From: Eleginops maclovinus
Lineage: Eukaryota; Chordata; Actinopteri; Perciformes; Eleginopidae
Length of the DNA: 64,000 nt
Assembly (NCBI RefSeq): GCF_036324505.1
Contig: NC_086367.1
Location: 21,783,078-21,847,077, forward strand
Reading direction: 5' to 3'
The translations under genes and the position numbers were made by a program. Under the pieces are notes generated by a model. The model did no database searches. It saw only the letters and a program-made list of their open reading frames with translations, and had not been told where the DNA came from. The stretch's first letter is position 1. The number at the start of each line of letters is the position of its first letter. Positions 1 through 46,858 of this stretch are shown one piece after another.

Positions 1-125
1 GGTCACCGGTTCAAGTCCCCAAAAACCAAAAGCTACCGAGGTGTCCCTGAGCAAGGCACCGTTGGCAGCCCACTGCTCCTAACACTGGGATGGGTCAAAT
101 GCAGAATGTACATTTTCCCCTCTGA
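1..125 (+). repeat. tRNA-derived SINE, cut by the left window edge
   Basis: The first bases carry a pol III B-box-like GGTTCAAGTCC, followed by blocks also found in the SINE copies at 19094-19392 and 49357-49640: the 'gcaccg' block, 'gcccactgct' and 'gggatgggt'. Wording differs enough to suggest a related subfamily. The A-box part would lie left of the window. Confidence 0.6.
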
Positions 126-800
126 GGGATGATTTAGGGTTTCTTCATTTCCATATCACCGCCATAGATGCTGGAAATGTGGAATAACAAACCGCAGTAT
201 TTAAATGACTTCAAGAGTAACAGGCTGCCTTTTTCATTCTTACAGTTGGTTACCAGTGCATCCTGTATACATGTCAATGTTCAGTCACTGGAAAAACACA
301 GTTCGAGAGGTGAAGTGTATTTACTTTTGGAGACTGTAGTTAGAGAGGCTTCTGAAGTAAATGTGCCAAGTGTGTTTCTACCTTTCATTATATCCTCTTT
401 TGTCTTGATCCAACTCTTTAATCTGTGACAAACTATATGATTAGAGGGATATTTCTAAAACACTGTTTGTCTGTTGTGTATTTCTAGAACAGTGCCAATG
501 GGACAATATTGTGTTTTTCCCCAAGTGTTATTCAGGTACTAGCCTGTTCTGCTGCTCTGTAATTGAACTACACTTGCAGACTGAGTGTGACTGTGTGTAG
601 AGATGATGACAGTATTTATGTTGCTAGTGTTTCTGGATTTGCAAACAAAGACGAATAGATAAACAGCACATGAGGAACTTTCGCAAGATTCCTTCTTGGG
701 AAGAATCAGCTACTAGAAACTTCCCTTTCTCTGCTGCAGATGCCCTTCACATTTGACATATTATATAACACTTTACACATCAAATATTGATTTACTGTAC
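126..800. other. Left part of sgpp1 intron 1
   Basis: This stretch follows the exon 1 splice donor of sgpp1 on the minus strand, so it is the start of that gene's first intron. I see no convincing exon, repeat or RNA gene in it. The small open frames are unsupported. Confidence 0.5.
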
Positions 801-1753
801 CTCCCACCGGCCGTAGGTCAAGAAGAACAGGGAGAAGGGAATGGCAGTGCCCGACATGGCGTGTGTGGACGGCATGCTGTACTCAGAGTTGTAAAACATC
901 TCCACCTTGACCACAGGTGGCGAGGCGGGCCGGGCCCAGCCGATCACATCCTTAGTGCACTGACCCAGGTACATGACCCAGACCCACACCATGATCAGCC
1001 TCCTGCTCACAAAGGCGTCCATGTTCCACATCACGAAGGGGAAGAAGGTGATGTAGAACTGCTCGTTGCCCAGCTCGGTTCCGAAGGTGAACATGTAGTA
1101 CAGCAACCGGTTCCCGATGAGGAACTCTTGCCCTGCATCGCCCGTTAGAGAGTTTTTACGGAGGGGTTTTACCGTGCTGCTGGGTGGGTGGTCGTCACTT
1201 TCTTTCCCCGTTTCCCTCTCTTCGTTTGACGCTGAAGAGACATGCTGTGCAGCGCTGTGACTTACGGTTTCGGCCCCTTGGAGAGTACGACCGTTATTGC
1301 CCACAGCAACCGTTTCTCCCCCCGCGGTTGCCCCTGAAAAGTCCGAACGTGCAGCGCGATGACCATCGGCTCCATGGAGACTACGGCCGTTATTTCCCAC
1401 AACCACCGTTTCTTCCCCGGAGGTTGCTGCGGACACAGGTGCTCCATTCCGGGCAGGATCTTCACTTTCCTCCCCTCTGTTTTTCACCCTCTTCCGAACA
1501 GCCAGTCTTCTGTTTCTCCTTCCCCAGCTCCTCCAATTCCAGCCATGTTTTCACTCTCATTTTCCCCGGTGATGTGACGGTGGCAAGCCCCGTTGTTGTG
1601 CGACTGAGTCCGGTCTGCTTCTTTGCTGGAGACGGTCCCCGAAAACGTCCCGTGTACCCCACAAAAGCGCTGAAATTGGGCAACAAGGTGGGGGTCTTGT
1701 AGATAATAATACAGCTCTACCAAACGATTATTTTTCTCCATGTTTACTCCCAT
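801..1753 (-). CDS. sgpp1: Sphingosine-1-phosphate phosphatase 1, first coding exon (frame broken)
   Basis: SGPP1 is an ER-membrane lipid phosphatase that removes phosphate from sphingosine-1-phosphate. The exon begins [20 protein letters not shown] and reaches CGVHGTFSG, matching the family N-terminus ([20 protein letters not shown] in human). The second Met, at 1741, fits the human start better than the first. After a poorly conserved linker come LRRNSLTG-like, the block [21 protein letters not shown] and the PAP2-type motif 1 KDVIGWARP, then motif 2 PSTHAMSG. The third motif (SR-x5-H) would be in a later exon left of the window. The exon ends GAG|GTACAG at 801/800. The N-terminal frame stops at 1484-1486, while the frame carrying all the catalytic motifs is open only beyond about 1550. 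Joining the two needs a one-base correction, and the exon length (953) is one short of a multiple of three. Confidence 0.93.
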
Positions 1754-2080
1754 TTATTCGCCTCCAGCAAGCCTGAAAAAAGGAACGCGAACTCCGCTAC
1801 TTTTTCCCCGCACAGACACTGGACGATTGACGTTAGCTCCGCGGCTAACGTTAGCTAGCTTACCCGTGCATCATAGAAAAGAGAACCCCGGACCGTTTTT
1901 AAACCACAACAAGTAACAAGTAGTAGTTTAAATGAAAGAAAAAGTCATTAATTGACTCGTTGATACGATAACGAACACAGCGAACAGGTCGGTCCTCGTT
2001 CGACAGCGTTCGGATGCGTTCAATGACCCGCTAACTGAGTGGTTTCATGACCTGCAGCCTGAAACTGACAGTTCGACGGG
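1754..2080 (-). promoter_or_regulatory. sgpp1 5' UTR and CpG-containing promoter region
   Basis: Immediately upstream of the sgpp1 start, the sequence is GC- and CpG-richer than the AT-rich DNA beyond 2100. It includes 'cgcgcg'-type words near 2080 and a palindromic 'gctaacgttagctagc' patch near 1843. No TATA box is evident. The transcription start cannot be placed from sequence alone. Confidence 0.45.
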
Positions 2081-3228
2081 AGCGCGCGTTTTACTGGTGC
2101 CTTCATGTACTGTCGGAAATGTCATATTTAAAACAAAATTTGGGAATTTTAGAGGTTTTTATTTTAAACTTTAAATTCAATGAATTAAGTAAAGTACAAA
2201 TACTTCTTATGTTTTGTTTGTATATACATGTTATATTCAATCCCTCTATTCTAACTTATTTTGCACTTTTTAAATTTATTTTTATATTTAATAAGTAAGC
2301 AGCCTGATATTTAATATGTTTTTCTGCTTTGGGGTCTTTTTACCTTCATACTTGGAACCTTTTTCGCTTAACAATGTATAATAAACCCATAAATACTCTT
2401 CAATTAGAGAAGTCCTAATTAGGAAATATCTCATCAAATAATAAGTATACAAGTATAAGACCCACTTCTTATACTCAACCGCTATACATTAAGACCTCAA
2501 TGTAGTAACATTTAATTTAAAAGTCTAACAATTAATTGAACATTAACAGAAACGTTTTTTTTTAGCCCTGAATTACAACTGTATTCAAATTAAAAAATAT
2601 ATATAAAAAGTGAATTGCAGATCACTTCATCTGCATCACTTGAGTGAATGATAATAACGTTAAAATAATGTAAAAAATATCTGACTGTTAGGAATTATCC
2701 ATTCATTCACATTATGACGTGAATAGTTTTTTTTAATCTGGATACTCCTGTTGGCATTTTGGATTTGAGTCTCTAAAGTTTGAGTTTGGGAGGAGCACCT
2801 GAACGCAGCATTAGTTTTGGCGCTCACGAAAAAAGTACGTGCTCGAAACCTCACAACGTAACTTGACCGCGCTTTCTGTGCAGCCTATTAATTTGAAGCA
2901 CAATCTACACTTTAGCTTTGAAATGAATACAAATGACCAAACGTTAACAATGCAACATTAAATAATAACACCATTACTATGAGCTGTAGATAGGTTGACA
3001 CACTGTGTGAATGCATGAATTGTGTACTCGTTCTGCTACACAAAGACACATTACAACCAGAAAGACATTCTCAGCTTACATACTTTATTTGAGAATCAAT
3101 CACCTGAAAAAAAGTTTACTGGCCCTTTTTTCAAAATAGTTTATCTTAAATATGGAATATGCATTTTCATCAAAATATAAATTCTTGTTTTAAAATATCA
3201 TGCTTCTCTTAAATAGTTGCCTGCAGTG

Positions 3229-3263
<35 letters not shown>

Positions 3264-4549
3264 TTCCATAGAAGGCCATTGATTGTTATCATGATGTACA
3301 TTTTTTAGTGAGACTCCTGGACTGAAAACTCAAAACACAGACAGAGACACTAAAGAAGGATGAATCAATAATCCTCTTTGTCGTACAAGAGAGTAGTCTG
3401 GTTTACAAAGCAATTTGTGCCACAATAAATAAATAAAAAGAGAGTATCTTCTGACGATTGAGACAAACTCATTATTCTGTGACAACATCAGCTGCTGTTA
3501 CAACCAGGACTAACAGTTTTTAAACCACACAACTCCTTTCAATTCTCAGCCAAAAGAAGGGAAAGGACTTGTTCCCTTTTTATTCTGAAAAACTGAATAT
3601 AAACCCCCATCTATTTAACACTATAAGCACTTCATAAACCTTTAAAACATGTTGTTTACACATTATAATGGTGTAGTACAGAATTTGGTGGCAATTATAA
3701 GTTCTCCTAAAGAAATATCTTTATACTAGATTAAGAATACTAGAATATACGACTCGATAGGCTATTCTATCTGTATTTTACTCATCATTTTTATACACAA
3801 GCCTCCGTTAAACGTCATTAAATGTTCATATACTGCTTGTAATGCTAAATTGGGAGTTTAAAGAACCGTAATTACTTTTCGTTCACTTTCACTGTGAGAC
3901 AGGAACACTATCAGCCGCTTGAGAGGGCTTTAAGGGGAATTACTGCACCAGCAGAGGGCAGCAGAGTGATGCAACAGTCTTCCCACAGGCAGTAAACAGA
4001 CCTCAGAGAATATCTTGAGATAGCATGACGATTCACACAGTCCAGGGAATGTAACATACAATATTTCATAAATCACACGGTAGCATAAAAAGTTAACATA
4101 AGCACTCAGCACGTATGCTCCCCGCAAGCCAAAGTGCATCAAAAAATAGTGGCCTGCAGTCTGTAAATCCCTGAATTCGCTCACGGTTCACATGAGCAAC
4201 AATAACAATAAAAATCCATCACACAACATTAACAGCCCGTCTCAAGTCCCTCAGAATGTGCACGTTAAGTAAAATGGCAGTGACGCTGCGACAGAGATTG
4301 ACATCAACATCAGAGACCCTGTTGATCCTGATCCACTGCTGCCTCTCAGCAAGGAGACAAGAGCAGGTGACATTCCTGGAAATGAACAAAACAGACCCTA
4401 CGCACCGTGTCCTTCAAAGGTTTTGAGTGGAAAAACAACAGCAGCTTTCCTTTAGGTGATTTTAAACAAACAGTTTTATGTCTGGATGTTCTTAGCATGA
4501 ACTGATGTTGCATTTCCTTAATAAGAGCCTGAAAGTGAGGTCTGGACAG
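2081..4549. other. AT-rich intergenic DNA and probable sertad4-like 3' UTR
   Basis: This region separates the sgpp1 promoter from the sertad4-like stop codon. It is AT-rich, with a (GTT)n run at 3229-3261. Minus-strand AATAAA words occur near 3083 and 3578, so part of 3080-4549 may be the 3' UTR of the sertad4-like gene. I found no protein or RNA gene in it. Confidence 0.4.
3229..3261. repeat. (GTT)n microsatellite
   Basis: About eleven uninterrupted GTT units. Confidence 0.95.
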
Positions 4550-8760
<4,211 letters not shown>

Positions 8761-8781
8761 CCGTTCACAGCAACAATAGAC

Positions 8782-8782
<1 letters not shown>

Positions 8783-8859
<77 letters not shown>
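8783..8859. repeat. (AC)n microsatellite
   Basis: About 38 perfect AC units lie just upstream of the probable first exon of the sertad4-like gene. The orientation is opposite to the TG arrays at 7515 and 7800. Confidence 0.97.
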
Positions 8860-8860
<1 letters not shown>

Positions 8861-8869
8861 CTCTGGGTG

Positions 8870-11800
8870 CGTCCTGATTGGTCCTCCCGGAGGCAGATGT
8901 TTCCTGTTGCTAGGAGACTGAGTAAGCACAGTGATGACGCTCCAGCTTCACCCTGCGTGAATTGTCTGCCTCCAGAAGAAGGAAAAACATGCTGTTTTGT
9001 TTTGTTTTGTCTTACAGGACATCTGGGTTCTTGATTTAACCTTTAAGTACTGTTACTGTGTTTATTTCTGCACTATTAAACACTCAAGCTTTCTATGTGA
9101 GCCTCAACCTGTTTGGCAATAAAGCAGATTGTGATATTGAGACACACAATCCTTTCCAAACCTGATATAAACACAAATGAACATACAAAAAATACGTGTT
9201 GTTTATCTAGACAACTTCATTGATTGATACCGTACAAAAAAGGATATAAAAAGCAACTTTTAACCCTAAAACTTGTCTCTAAAACCTCTTTTTATCATTT
9301 ACTTTAAATGCCAGAGCGGTCTTTTTTTCTCACCTTCCATCACTTGGTCTTAACTTTGAATGCATAAACTTAAAGAATGTATATATTGATAATAAAAGGC
9401 AGTTTCTTAATTTGGAATACTTTTTAGTTTCATGTTTTATGTCAACAAAGCAGCCACTGTTTTGTGCTAATATACCCTTACTCTTATAATAAATACATAA
9501 TATAGTGACATATATTGGTTATTAAAACCAAGATCAGTATTGTTTGGCTATACCTTCCCATATGAGTTTAGTTATAGAGTACTTTAGGGAAATAAATTGT
9601 AGATTTTAGTGATCCAAAGCTAGATAATTAAAGCCAGGAACAGGAAAAAGATCTTAAGAATGAGTCAAATGAGGCTGTTAACTCCCTATCTTTGGGAAAG
9701 AATAAGGGTTACTGAACACTTGAAACTGAACAGCTAATGAAATGTACAAAGCAGAGCAACATCCATGATTGTAGGCTAAATCTTAAAACCGAAGCATCTG
9801 CTGCCGAAGATTAAACTCGCCAAAAACACAAAATACTTTCCCTAATCTGTAAATCCACTCTGTGAGATTTCCTACGTGGAAGTGGAAATCTCTACTACCA
9901 ATCTCAGGAGGCTGAGCTGCTGTGTTTCTGTTGTTGTTGGTGATACTAAAGCCTCGTTCTCAGAATTGAGACGTCTGAACGGGACGAGGAGACGGACCCA
10001 AGGAAACAGATGGCGGGCAGACGTTCCCACAGCGGGGAATCTTCTGGGTTTTATTGGCAACGACAAAACTTGGTACAAAAAGTGCTTTCTGGGTGCTGCA
10101 GGGGCTCAGCATGCACGGGCCAAACCAGACCGGACCAGGACCAGGACCGAAGCCTCTGCAGAATCAGTGTTTCCGTCTCTACAGAACATCTACAGCTTCC
10201 AGTTTTGAAGCCAATGAAGATATAAGACCTAACTGAATTTTTTCAGTTGTGATAATTAAGGCTGTAATTGCCAATTATTTTCAATATGTTGTGTCACGTT
10301 ACAACCCGGCAGTCCATAACGCTTTCTGTTCAATAGCTTCTTCGTTTTTGGTTTTATTTTTCCTCATTGCTTTGTTTGTTGTATGAAATGTTCTTGTAGA
10401 GTGACACTGAGCGCCTATAAATGTACTATACAGTATAAGTATTATTATTATTATTTTAAAGCAACGTCACTGAGCCAATCAGGATGTCTCCTAAATGTCT
10501 TGTTTTGTTCGACCAAAATTCCAAATACCTATTAGTTTTATAATGAAAATCACAAATAAAAGCAGGAAATCCTCTCATTTTAGAGGCTGGAATCAGAAAG
10601 AAATGGAATAATTTCACTACTTCTGCAATTTGGGAGAGTTGACAGAAGTTGAAGCAACAATGATGAAACCTGGCTGAGAAATGTCTTTACTGACCAAAGC
10701 TCGACACTTATTTTGTAAACACTGATTCGTTCAGTTACAGAAAGCCAAGTAAACTTCAGGAGGTCAAGTTATTCTAAAATGTTTTCCTCATACAAGTAAC
10801 TTAGCCATCAAATAACACATACATTCCTTCAAATTGTAAATATTTGGATTCAATTTCCTAGATTTCGTTTCATTTTCGGGAAAACAATTATCTTCTTTGT
10901 TTGATATTTTTAGCATTCAGTTGGTCTAGTCTTTGTTTTGGCTTTGTTTTAACTTCCTGTTGTGGATTCGAACCTGGGTCTGATCTGACTTGGACCTCAG
11001 TCCTGGTCCAGGTCTCCACATTTGGGCCCTGTAGTCACCTTTCATGCATGCAGTCCAACAGCAGCATTCACAGGGAACAACGAGAAGAAGGCTTCATGCA
11101 AATTTGGATCATCTCTCGTCATCATGGTGGATATGTTTCATCAGGCACTTCATCATCAGAGTATCACATCTGCAGCACAACCCGATTGTCTAACATCTGA
11201 AACCCGCGTCCTCAAACTGAGCATGCAGACGTGTTCATAGATATATACTGTATGTACGAATAGAAACCCTGGGAAATACTAATAAGAACAATAAACATTT
11301 ACTATTTTAGAAAATATAGAATAGATATTATAGACTTTGTACAACAACTCGACATGCATAAAATAAATCAGTTTGTGCAGTAAATATAGTTCATGTCACT
11401 TTTCACACTCACACATATGAAGCCTGCGGAAGAGGAGTGCTGATATTAAGTCTAATGACATTTGACACGTAGGATCGCGGGTCAACACCAGCATTTAGGG
11501 GCTTGATAGTTGAAATATGAACAAATTGTGCCGTTCTGTTGTGCTATAACTTGCGATTTTTTGTGATAAAAGGATACAAATATGTTGACAAAGTGGTTGT
11601 TTTAACCCCAAATCTTTACACAACAGATGCTAACTGCAGCTAACTCCTGACTAACTGTAAATTCAACCCAAAATCCCCACATTTTCATCTTTGAGTGTTT
11701 ATGTTCCAAAGCCATCGCAGGAAATGCTTTTGAATTCAACAGAACATAGATCGTTGAGCAGCACTCCTATTCTTCACACCTGCTTCATTTATACCTGAAG

Positions 11801-14440
11801 GACATCACATATCTGCAGTCTAAACACACACAGCATTTACAGCTTGCTTCCTGCGTTTCTCAGATTACACAGAAAGAGTCCATTTAATTGTGCCCTCCTT
11901 CCACTTATGATTCATCTTTGAATCCCACGACCTTGTTTTCAGTCTTCACTGCTGGTAACGTCCCTGGATTAATAAATAAATCACTGTGTTCTCATTTGAA
12001 CAGAGAGAAGTGGTTCTGATGTGGTGGATCATTGGTGTGTATCTGTGACGATTAATTTCACAGTTAATGAGTTACTTTCATGTTTAATGCATGATTGGCT
12101 TTAATAATTCTGCCGATTATTCATGTGACAGGAGCTTCTTTTGTCTGGGTTTGAGTCTTAACCTGTTCTGTTATATTCCATCATGGTGTTTTGGTCTTGT
12201 GCTTTTCATACTGTACGGTAACGTTACTCTGTGGCTGTGTCTGAAGGCGTGTGCTGTTTGTATTTTGGTATAAATCTACGGTTGCCGACAGGTGCAAACG
12301 CGTAAGAATGTCCCATCTCATTCCCATTAGAAGAAACGGGCTGCAGTTTCAACCACGATGCAAATTCAAAAATCATAGATGTCCCGAAACATGTAATTAA
12401 CAACATTTTCTACCTTTGTTTTTGTCTGAGTTAAGCAAACGTGGAAAAAACTTGTTTTATGCTCACAAATAAATTGTATTTATGTCATAAAAAACTCTGG
12501 ATGGCTCAATGCCTGTAGGGGTGTTCTAGGGATAGGGTTTCTTTGTGATTTGGGTGAACTGACCCTTTAGTACTAGCATCAGCATTTCAGTGCGCTTGTC
12601 AAGCTCCACTTTCCAAACGTAATTAGACTCTTTAAAACCATAAAACTTTGTATTTTTGAATCTTTTTCTTGCAGTTTACAAGCTATGTTGTCACCTGCCT
12701 GAAGTAAACAAGCGCTCAAAAAACACTCCCCGAGGGGTTTGGAGCTACAGCATCTCTCGACACAAACAAATATAATCCCCCCCTCTGGGCTGAACTGCTG
12801 CCTTATGACTCAATGATGCTCAGCCTGGAAGAGGATGAGCATTAGCAGCGGCATTACCGTCATCGCACTGTACAATTCTACAGCTGTAACTACCAATTAC
12901 CACAAAGCGAGTGTGTTGGGGAGAAAAAACACACACTTCCAGGGTAATTCATCGCATGTTACAGCTGCAGAGAGATATTTTTAAAGCCTCTTTTCAGCTC
13001 AGCGTTGATGGTGTTGAAATGAGCTTTGCCCTGTGAAGGAGATGAAGCCCGGGCCAAATAACATAATTTAGTGTCGACGGGGGAAGAGATAGCTCTCATG
13101 GTGACGGGGTTAAGAGTCTCCAGCTGCTGGTACATCCTGCCCGTAGTACGCCACACGTGTCGGGAGAATATGAATGAGTGCTGAATATGAATGAAACGCC
13201 TTCCTGTGACACTTGAATCACAAAACCTCTTCACTTCTACCCCCCTCGTGTGTTTCTCCACTCAGTATTTGATGGTCATGTGACCCATTGGTGGTAACAA
13301 TGAAACTAGTGAGGTTTTATCAATATGTAGTGCACATTTCTACCCACATCTGCTCGGCGAATATCAGCATATTTGTGATTGAAACAAATGTTGATATCTC
13401 ATGCGTTATGGTGTGTAATTTTGCACAGCGTAGACGCAGTATGACCGGAGGAGGACAGGGAAAATGGATCTATCACTCATTGAGTTATTAAAGTACAAAT
13501 CTGTACGAAATTTTAAGAAAATCGGCAAAACAATAGCTAAAATATGGACATTTCTATCGACTATTGCTATGAAAGTATACGTAGTTGGTGTGGTTTAACC
13601 AAATTATGCAATTTCACCTACATATTATTGTTAAGGGTTGGATGGATGTGTCAATGATTGGCTTATTTAAGTAGAATATGAACAAGACTATGCAATCCTC
13701 CACTTGAATCACAAAACATCTCACTTCTACCCCCCTCGTGTGTTTCTCCTCTCAGTATGATGGTAACACTGAAGCTAGTGATGGTTTCCATCAATGTGTA
13801 GTGCACATTTTGAGACATTTCTGAGGGAATCACAAAAGAAAACTCCGAATTATAGACATTTCTACCTACGACTGTTGTGCGATTATTAGAACTTGGTGTG
13901 TTTGAAACCAAATATTGTATAAAAAAACTGTCATTTTATGTAATTTCATGTTTTAGACTAAGAGCATGTGCTTCAGAAGGCGTGTGACGTAGTAAATCAG
14001 AAGAGGATGGGGTAGATGGATGTGTCAGATTGGCATTTTTATGTAAACAGCTTTACTTTTATGGATCTAACTTCTTCTTTCAGTTTCCTGTCTGCGTCAT
14101 CTTCCCCCTGAATATCTCGCTCTGCAGTTTTGTTTGCTTCTCCATTGATTTGCCAGCCAGTCGAAGAACAGCAAGATTTATAAATGACAAGCCCCCCCCC
14201 CACACACACACACCTTTTTGTACTTTCTAGCATGGCATTTCAATTGAAAAACTAAACAGCAGCTGCCTAAAAAAAGAATAAAAAGAAATGAAGGACAAAT
14301 TCTCCGCTCCTCTTGGAGGCCGACGTTGTAAAATACATTTTCACTTTTCTGTAAGAACAACCTTCAGCTTTTATAAATAATAAACCTGACAAAGAACTAC
14401 TAATAGAGTGAGTGCTCCACTACGCTGAATAAACTAACCC
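8870..14440. other. Intergenic region between the sertad4-like promoter and the syt16 3' end
   Basis: No gene could be supported. The region includes a (TTTTG)n patch near 8995, a probable retroelement tail with (ATT)n near 10400-10455, and a diverged direct duplication at 13205-14040. Open frames near 9876, 10901 and 12959 have no recognisable product or splice structure. Confidence 0.5.
13205..14040. repeat. Diverged direct duplication, two copies of about 0.4-0.5 kb
   Basis: Copy 1 starts near 13205 and copy 2 near 13700. Both contain 'cttgaatcacaaaac', 'cttctacccccctcgtgtgt', 'gtagtgcacattt', a 'ggacatttct' or 'agacatttct' word, and a 'ggatggatgtgtca' or 'agatggatgtgtca' word, in the same order. 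Indels separate them. There is no coding signal. Confidence 0.75.
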
Positions 14441-14446
14441 TTTATT
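14441..14446 (-). terminator. Candidate poly(A) signal of syt16
   Basis: Minus-strand AATAAA lies about 195 bases downstream of the syt16 stop codon. A perfect hexamer in the right place supports it, but it is untested. Confidence 0.4.
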
Positions 14447-14640
14447 AACGTCCTTTAATCTCGTGTCGGCCTTCAAGAATGGCAGAATTTGTTCTCCACG
14501 TCGACGCCAAACACCCAAGCAGGTTTGATGTTGATGTGCTCTGAGAAAAGTCTTTGGATCCATCGCCTCCAAAAGCCACATGCATCGTCCTGTCTGCAAA
14601 TATCCACCCTCCTCCTCCAACGTAATAAACTCCCTCTATG

Positions 14641-45004
<30,364 letters not shown>

Positions 45005-46805
45005 GGCTTCGGTGCTTCAGACTACCAGAGAACCGAGAGACAGATCACCGGCGGAGGCAGCAGCATCCCCGCCGCTCCTCATCCTCCAGACCCGCAGAAA
45101 TCTGCAGCCACACAGCGGTGAACGGGGACGCCTTCAGGTTCTATTGGAAATATCAACACTCATGCTGTTTATGCTAGTCTCGTTTACTTATTTGGGGAAT
45201 TCTAAACCTTGAATTGATAACCTTATCAGTATATTATGCATTTGTGTCAAAAACTCTAGAAATAATTGGCTTAAATTGGAATAATTTAGTAAAGAATAGA
45301 ATAATAAATACCTTTTGTGATTTTATCCCATTGTCCCTAAACGTGTTGTCCGTCCACTAGTGGTGCCCTGCAAAGACAAAAGATTATATAATTTCATATA
45401 TTTAGTAAAAATGAACTGACTCTGAGTTGTTTAAGCTACTACTTGTTGACATTTGTTTACCATATTCAAATATGCAATATATATAGGGAGGTAAAGATAA
45501 CCCCTCAAATTAAAACACAAGCCAAATTCAGGTTAAAGCCTTTTGTCTGTTAATTAATCACATACAGCATGGTGTTAACACACACCAAAACTGGTTTTAT
45601 GAACAAAGACATTTTTAGAAGCTTAAGAACAATAACAGGTTGCTTAATATCACACCAAAATTAAAAGCCTTAAGAATAACAAGGCAGTGAAAACTAAAGT
45701 ATGTGTACCAGTGAACCAGTATTTTGAATGTGTAGGCTATGACATGTTGCTTACATATATTTGCTATTGTTATTCTTCTTTAAAAAAGGATGACATGAAT
45801 AATAGTGAATTAAAAACAATACATTGGAAACATTTGTCAATCAGTGTTTGCCCATTTCTGCCATATGGTATCGAATGTAAGCCATAAAAAACACATTCAA
45901 ACTGTTTTTCATCGTCTATTAAAAGTAGGAAATAATGCTGTGAAGAATTAGGCAAAGTGTACGTACCGGTACTGTCCCCTTCTAGCCGTTTCCAATCTTT
46001 GAAACATATCAGTACTGATGAACACTGTCTTCCTCAGTAATGTTAAATAAAGTCGACAAAAATATGCAAATTTAGAACTTGACTTAGTGACTCATTGCCT
46101 GCTTTGTTTGGTTATGGCTTTATCAAAACACCTTTATATAACACGAATTCATTCGGTATTTTAACTATTTCTAGGAAGAATATGGATATTTCCTTTCTCA
46201 AAACTGCTATAAAACAACCATCTATATTAGCAGAAAGATTTGTGCTTCACAGTTTTAAAGTCTTACCAATTCTATCGGACATTTCTCTTCGTTGAAAATA
46301 AAGTTGTGTCGTTATATAACGTATCATACTCACCACATTTTCCAAACAGAGGGAATTTGAATAAAAGCAAATACATGAAAAAGATATCACACAAGAAAGA
46401 GACGGGACCAGAGTAGATGTTATAAAAATATGGTTTATAAAAAACAGTGAACTTGAATTATAAATATGGAATAAAACGCTGCAGAACAGAAAGACTTCAC
46501 TTTGTATACACACACACAACCATCGCTGCCTTTACTGTCAAAGGCAAAAGTTCAACCAAATTGGGACTAAAATGAACAAAAGCGGCAGATAAACGGTCAA
46601 CATTCAACAAGTGATGGCTGTAAAACATTCCTTCAACATTTTAAACATCGAGTCATAGTATGTTTTCAGTAAAACACACATTTGTTTGTTTCAGTTTCAG
46701 CCACATAAAACCACAAATAACCTTCAAACCTTAAAGAAACACATTCCCTGCAACGACAAGATCATAAACTCGCTTTAAAACAAACGTTCTAATCGACAGC
46801 TCCTC
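45005..46805. other. syt16 promoter side and intergenic DNA to the snapc1 3' end
   Basis: The first 120 bp are GC-rich and probably the syt16 5' UTR/promoter. The rest is AT-rich, with no gene or clear repeat recognised. The part next to 46805 should include the snapc1 3' UTR, but no perfect AATAAA was seen on the minus strand close to the stop. Confidence 0.5.
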
Positions 46806-46858
46806 TCAGGATGGTACTCTTATCCTGTCTTTCCCACCATTCAGTCTATTTGGTGTAT
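46806..46858 (-). CDS. snapc1: snapc1 coding exon 10 (stop)
   Basis: The acceptor is ATTCAG|AT. It encodes TPNRLNGGKDRIRVPS and TGA at 46806-46808. The phase makes the joined total exactly 365 codons. Confidence 0.72.

Noticed and set aside
1..125. A functional tRNA gene at the left edge
   Set aside because: Only a B-box-like motif is present, followed by SINE body sequence. No cloverleaf could be drawn.
753..1702. Plus-strand open frames opposite sgpp1 exon 1
   Set aside because: They are antisense shadows of a GC-rich coding exon. The minus strand carries the recognisable SGPP1 motifs.
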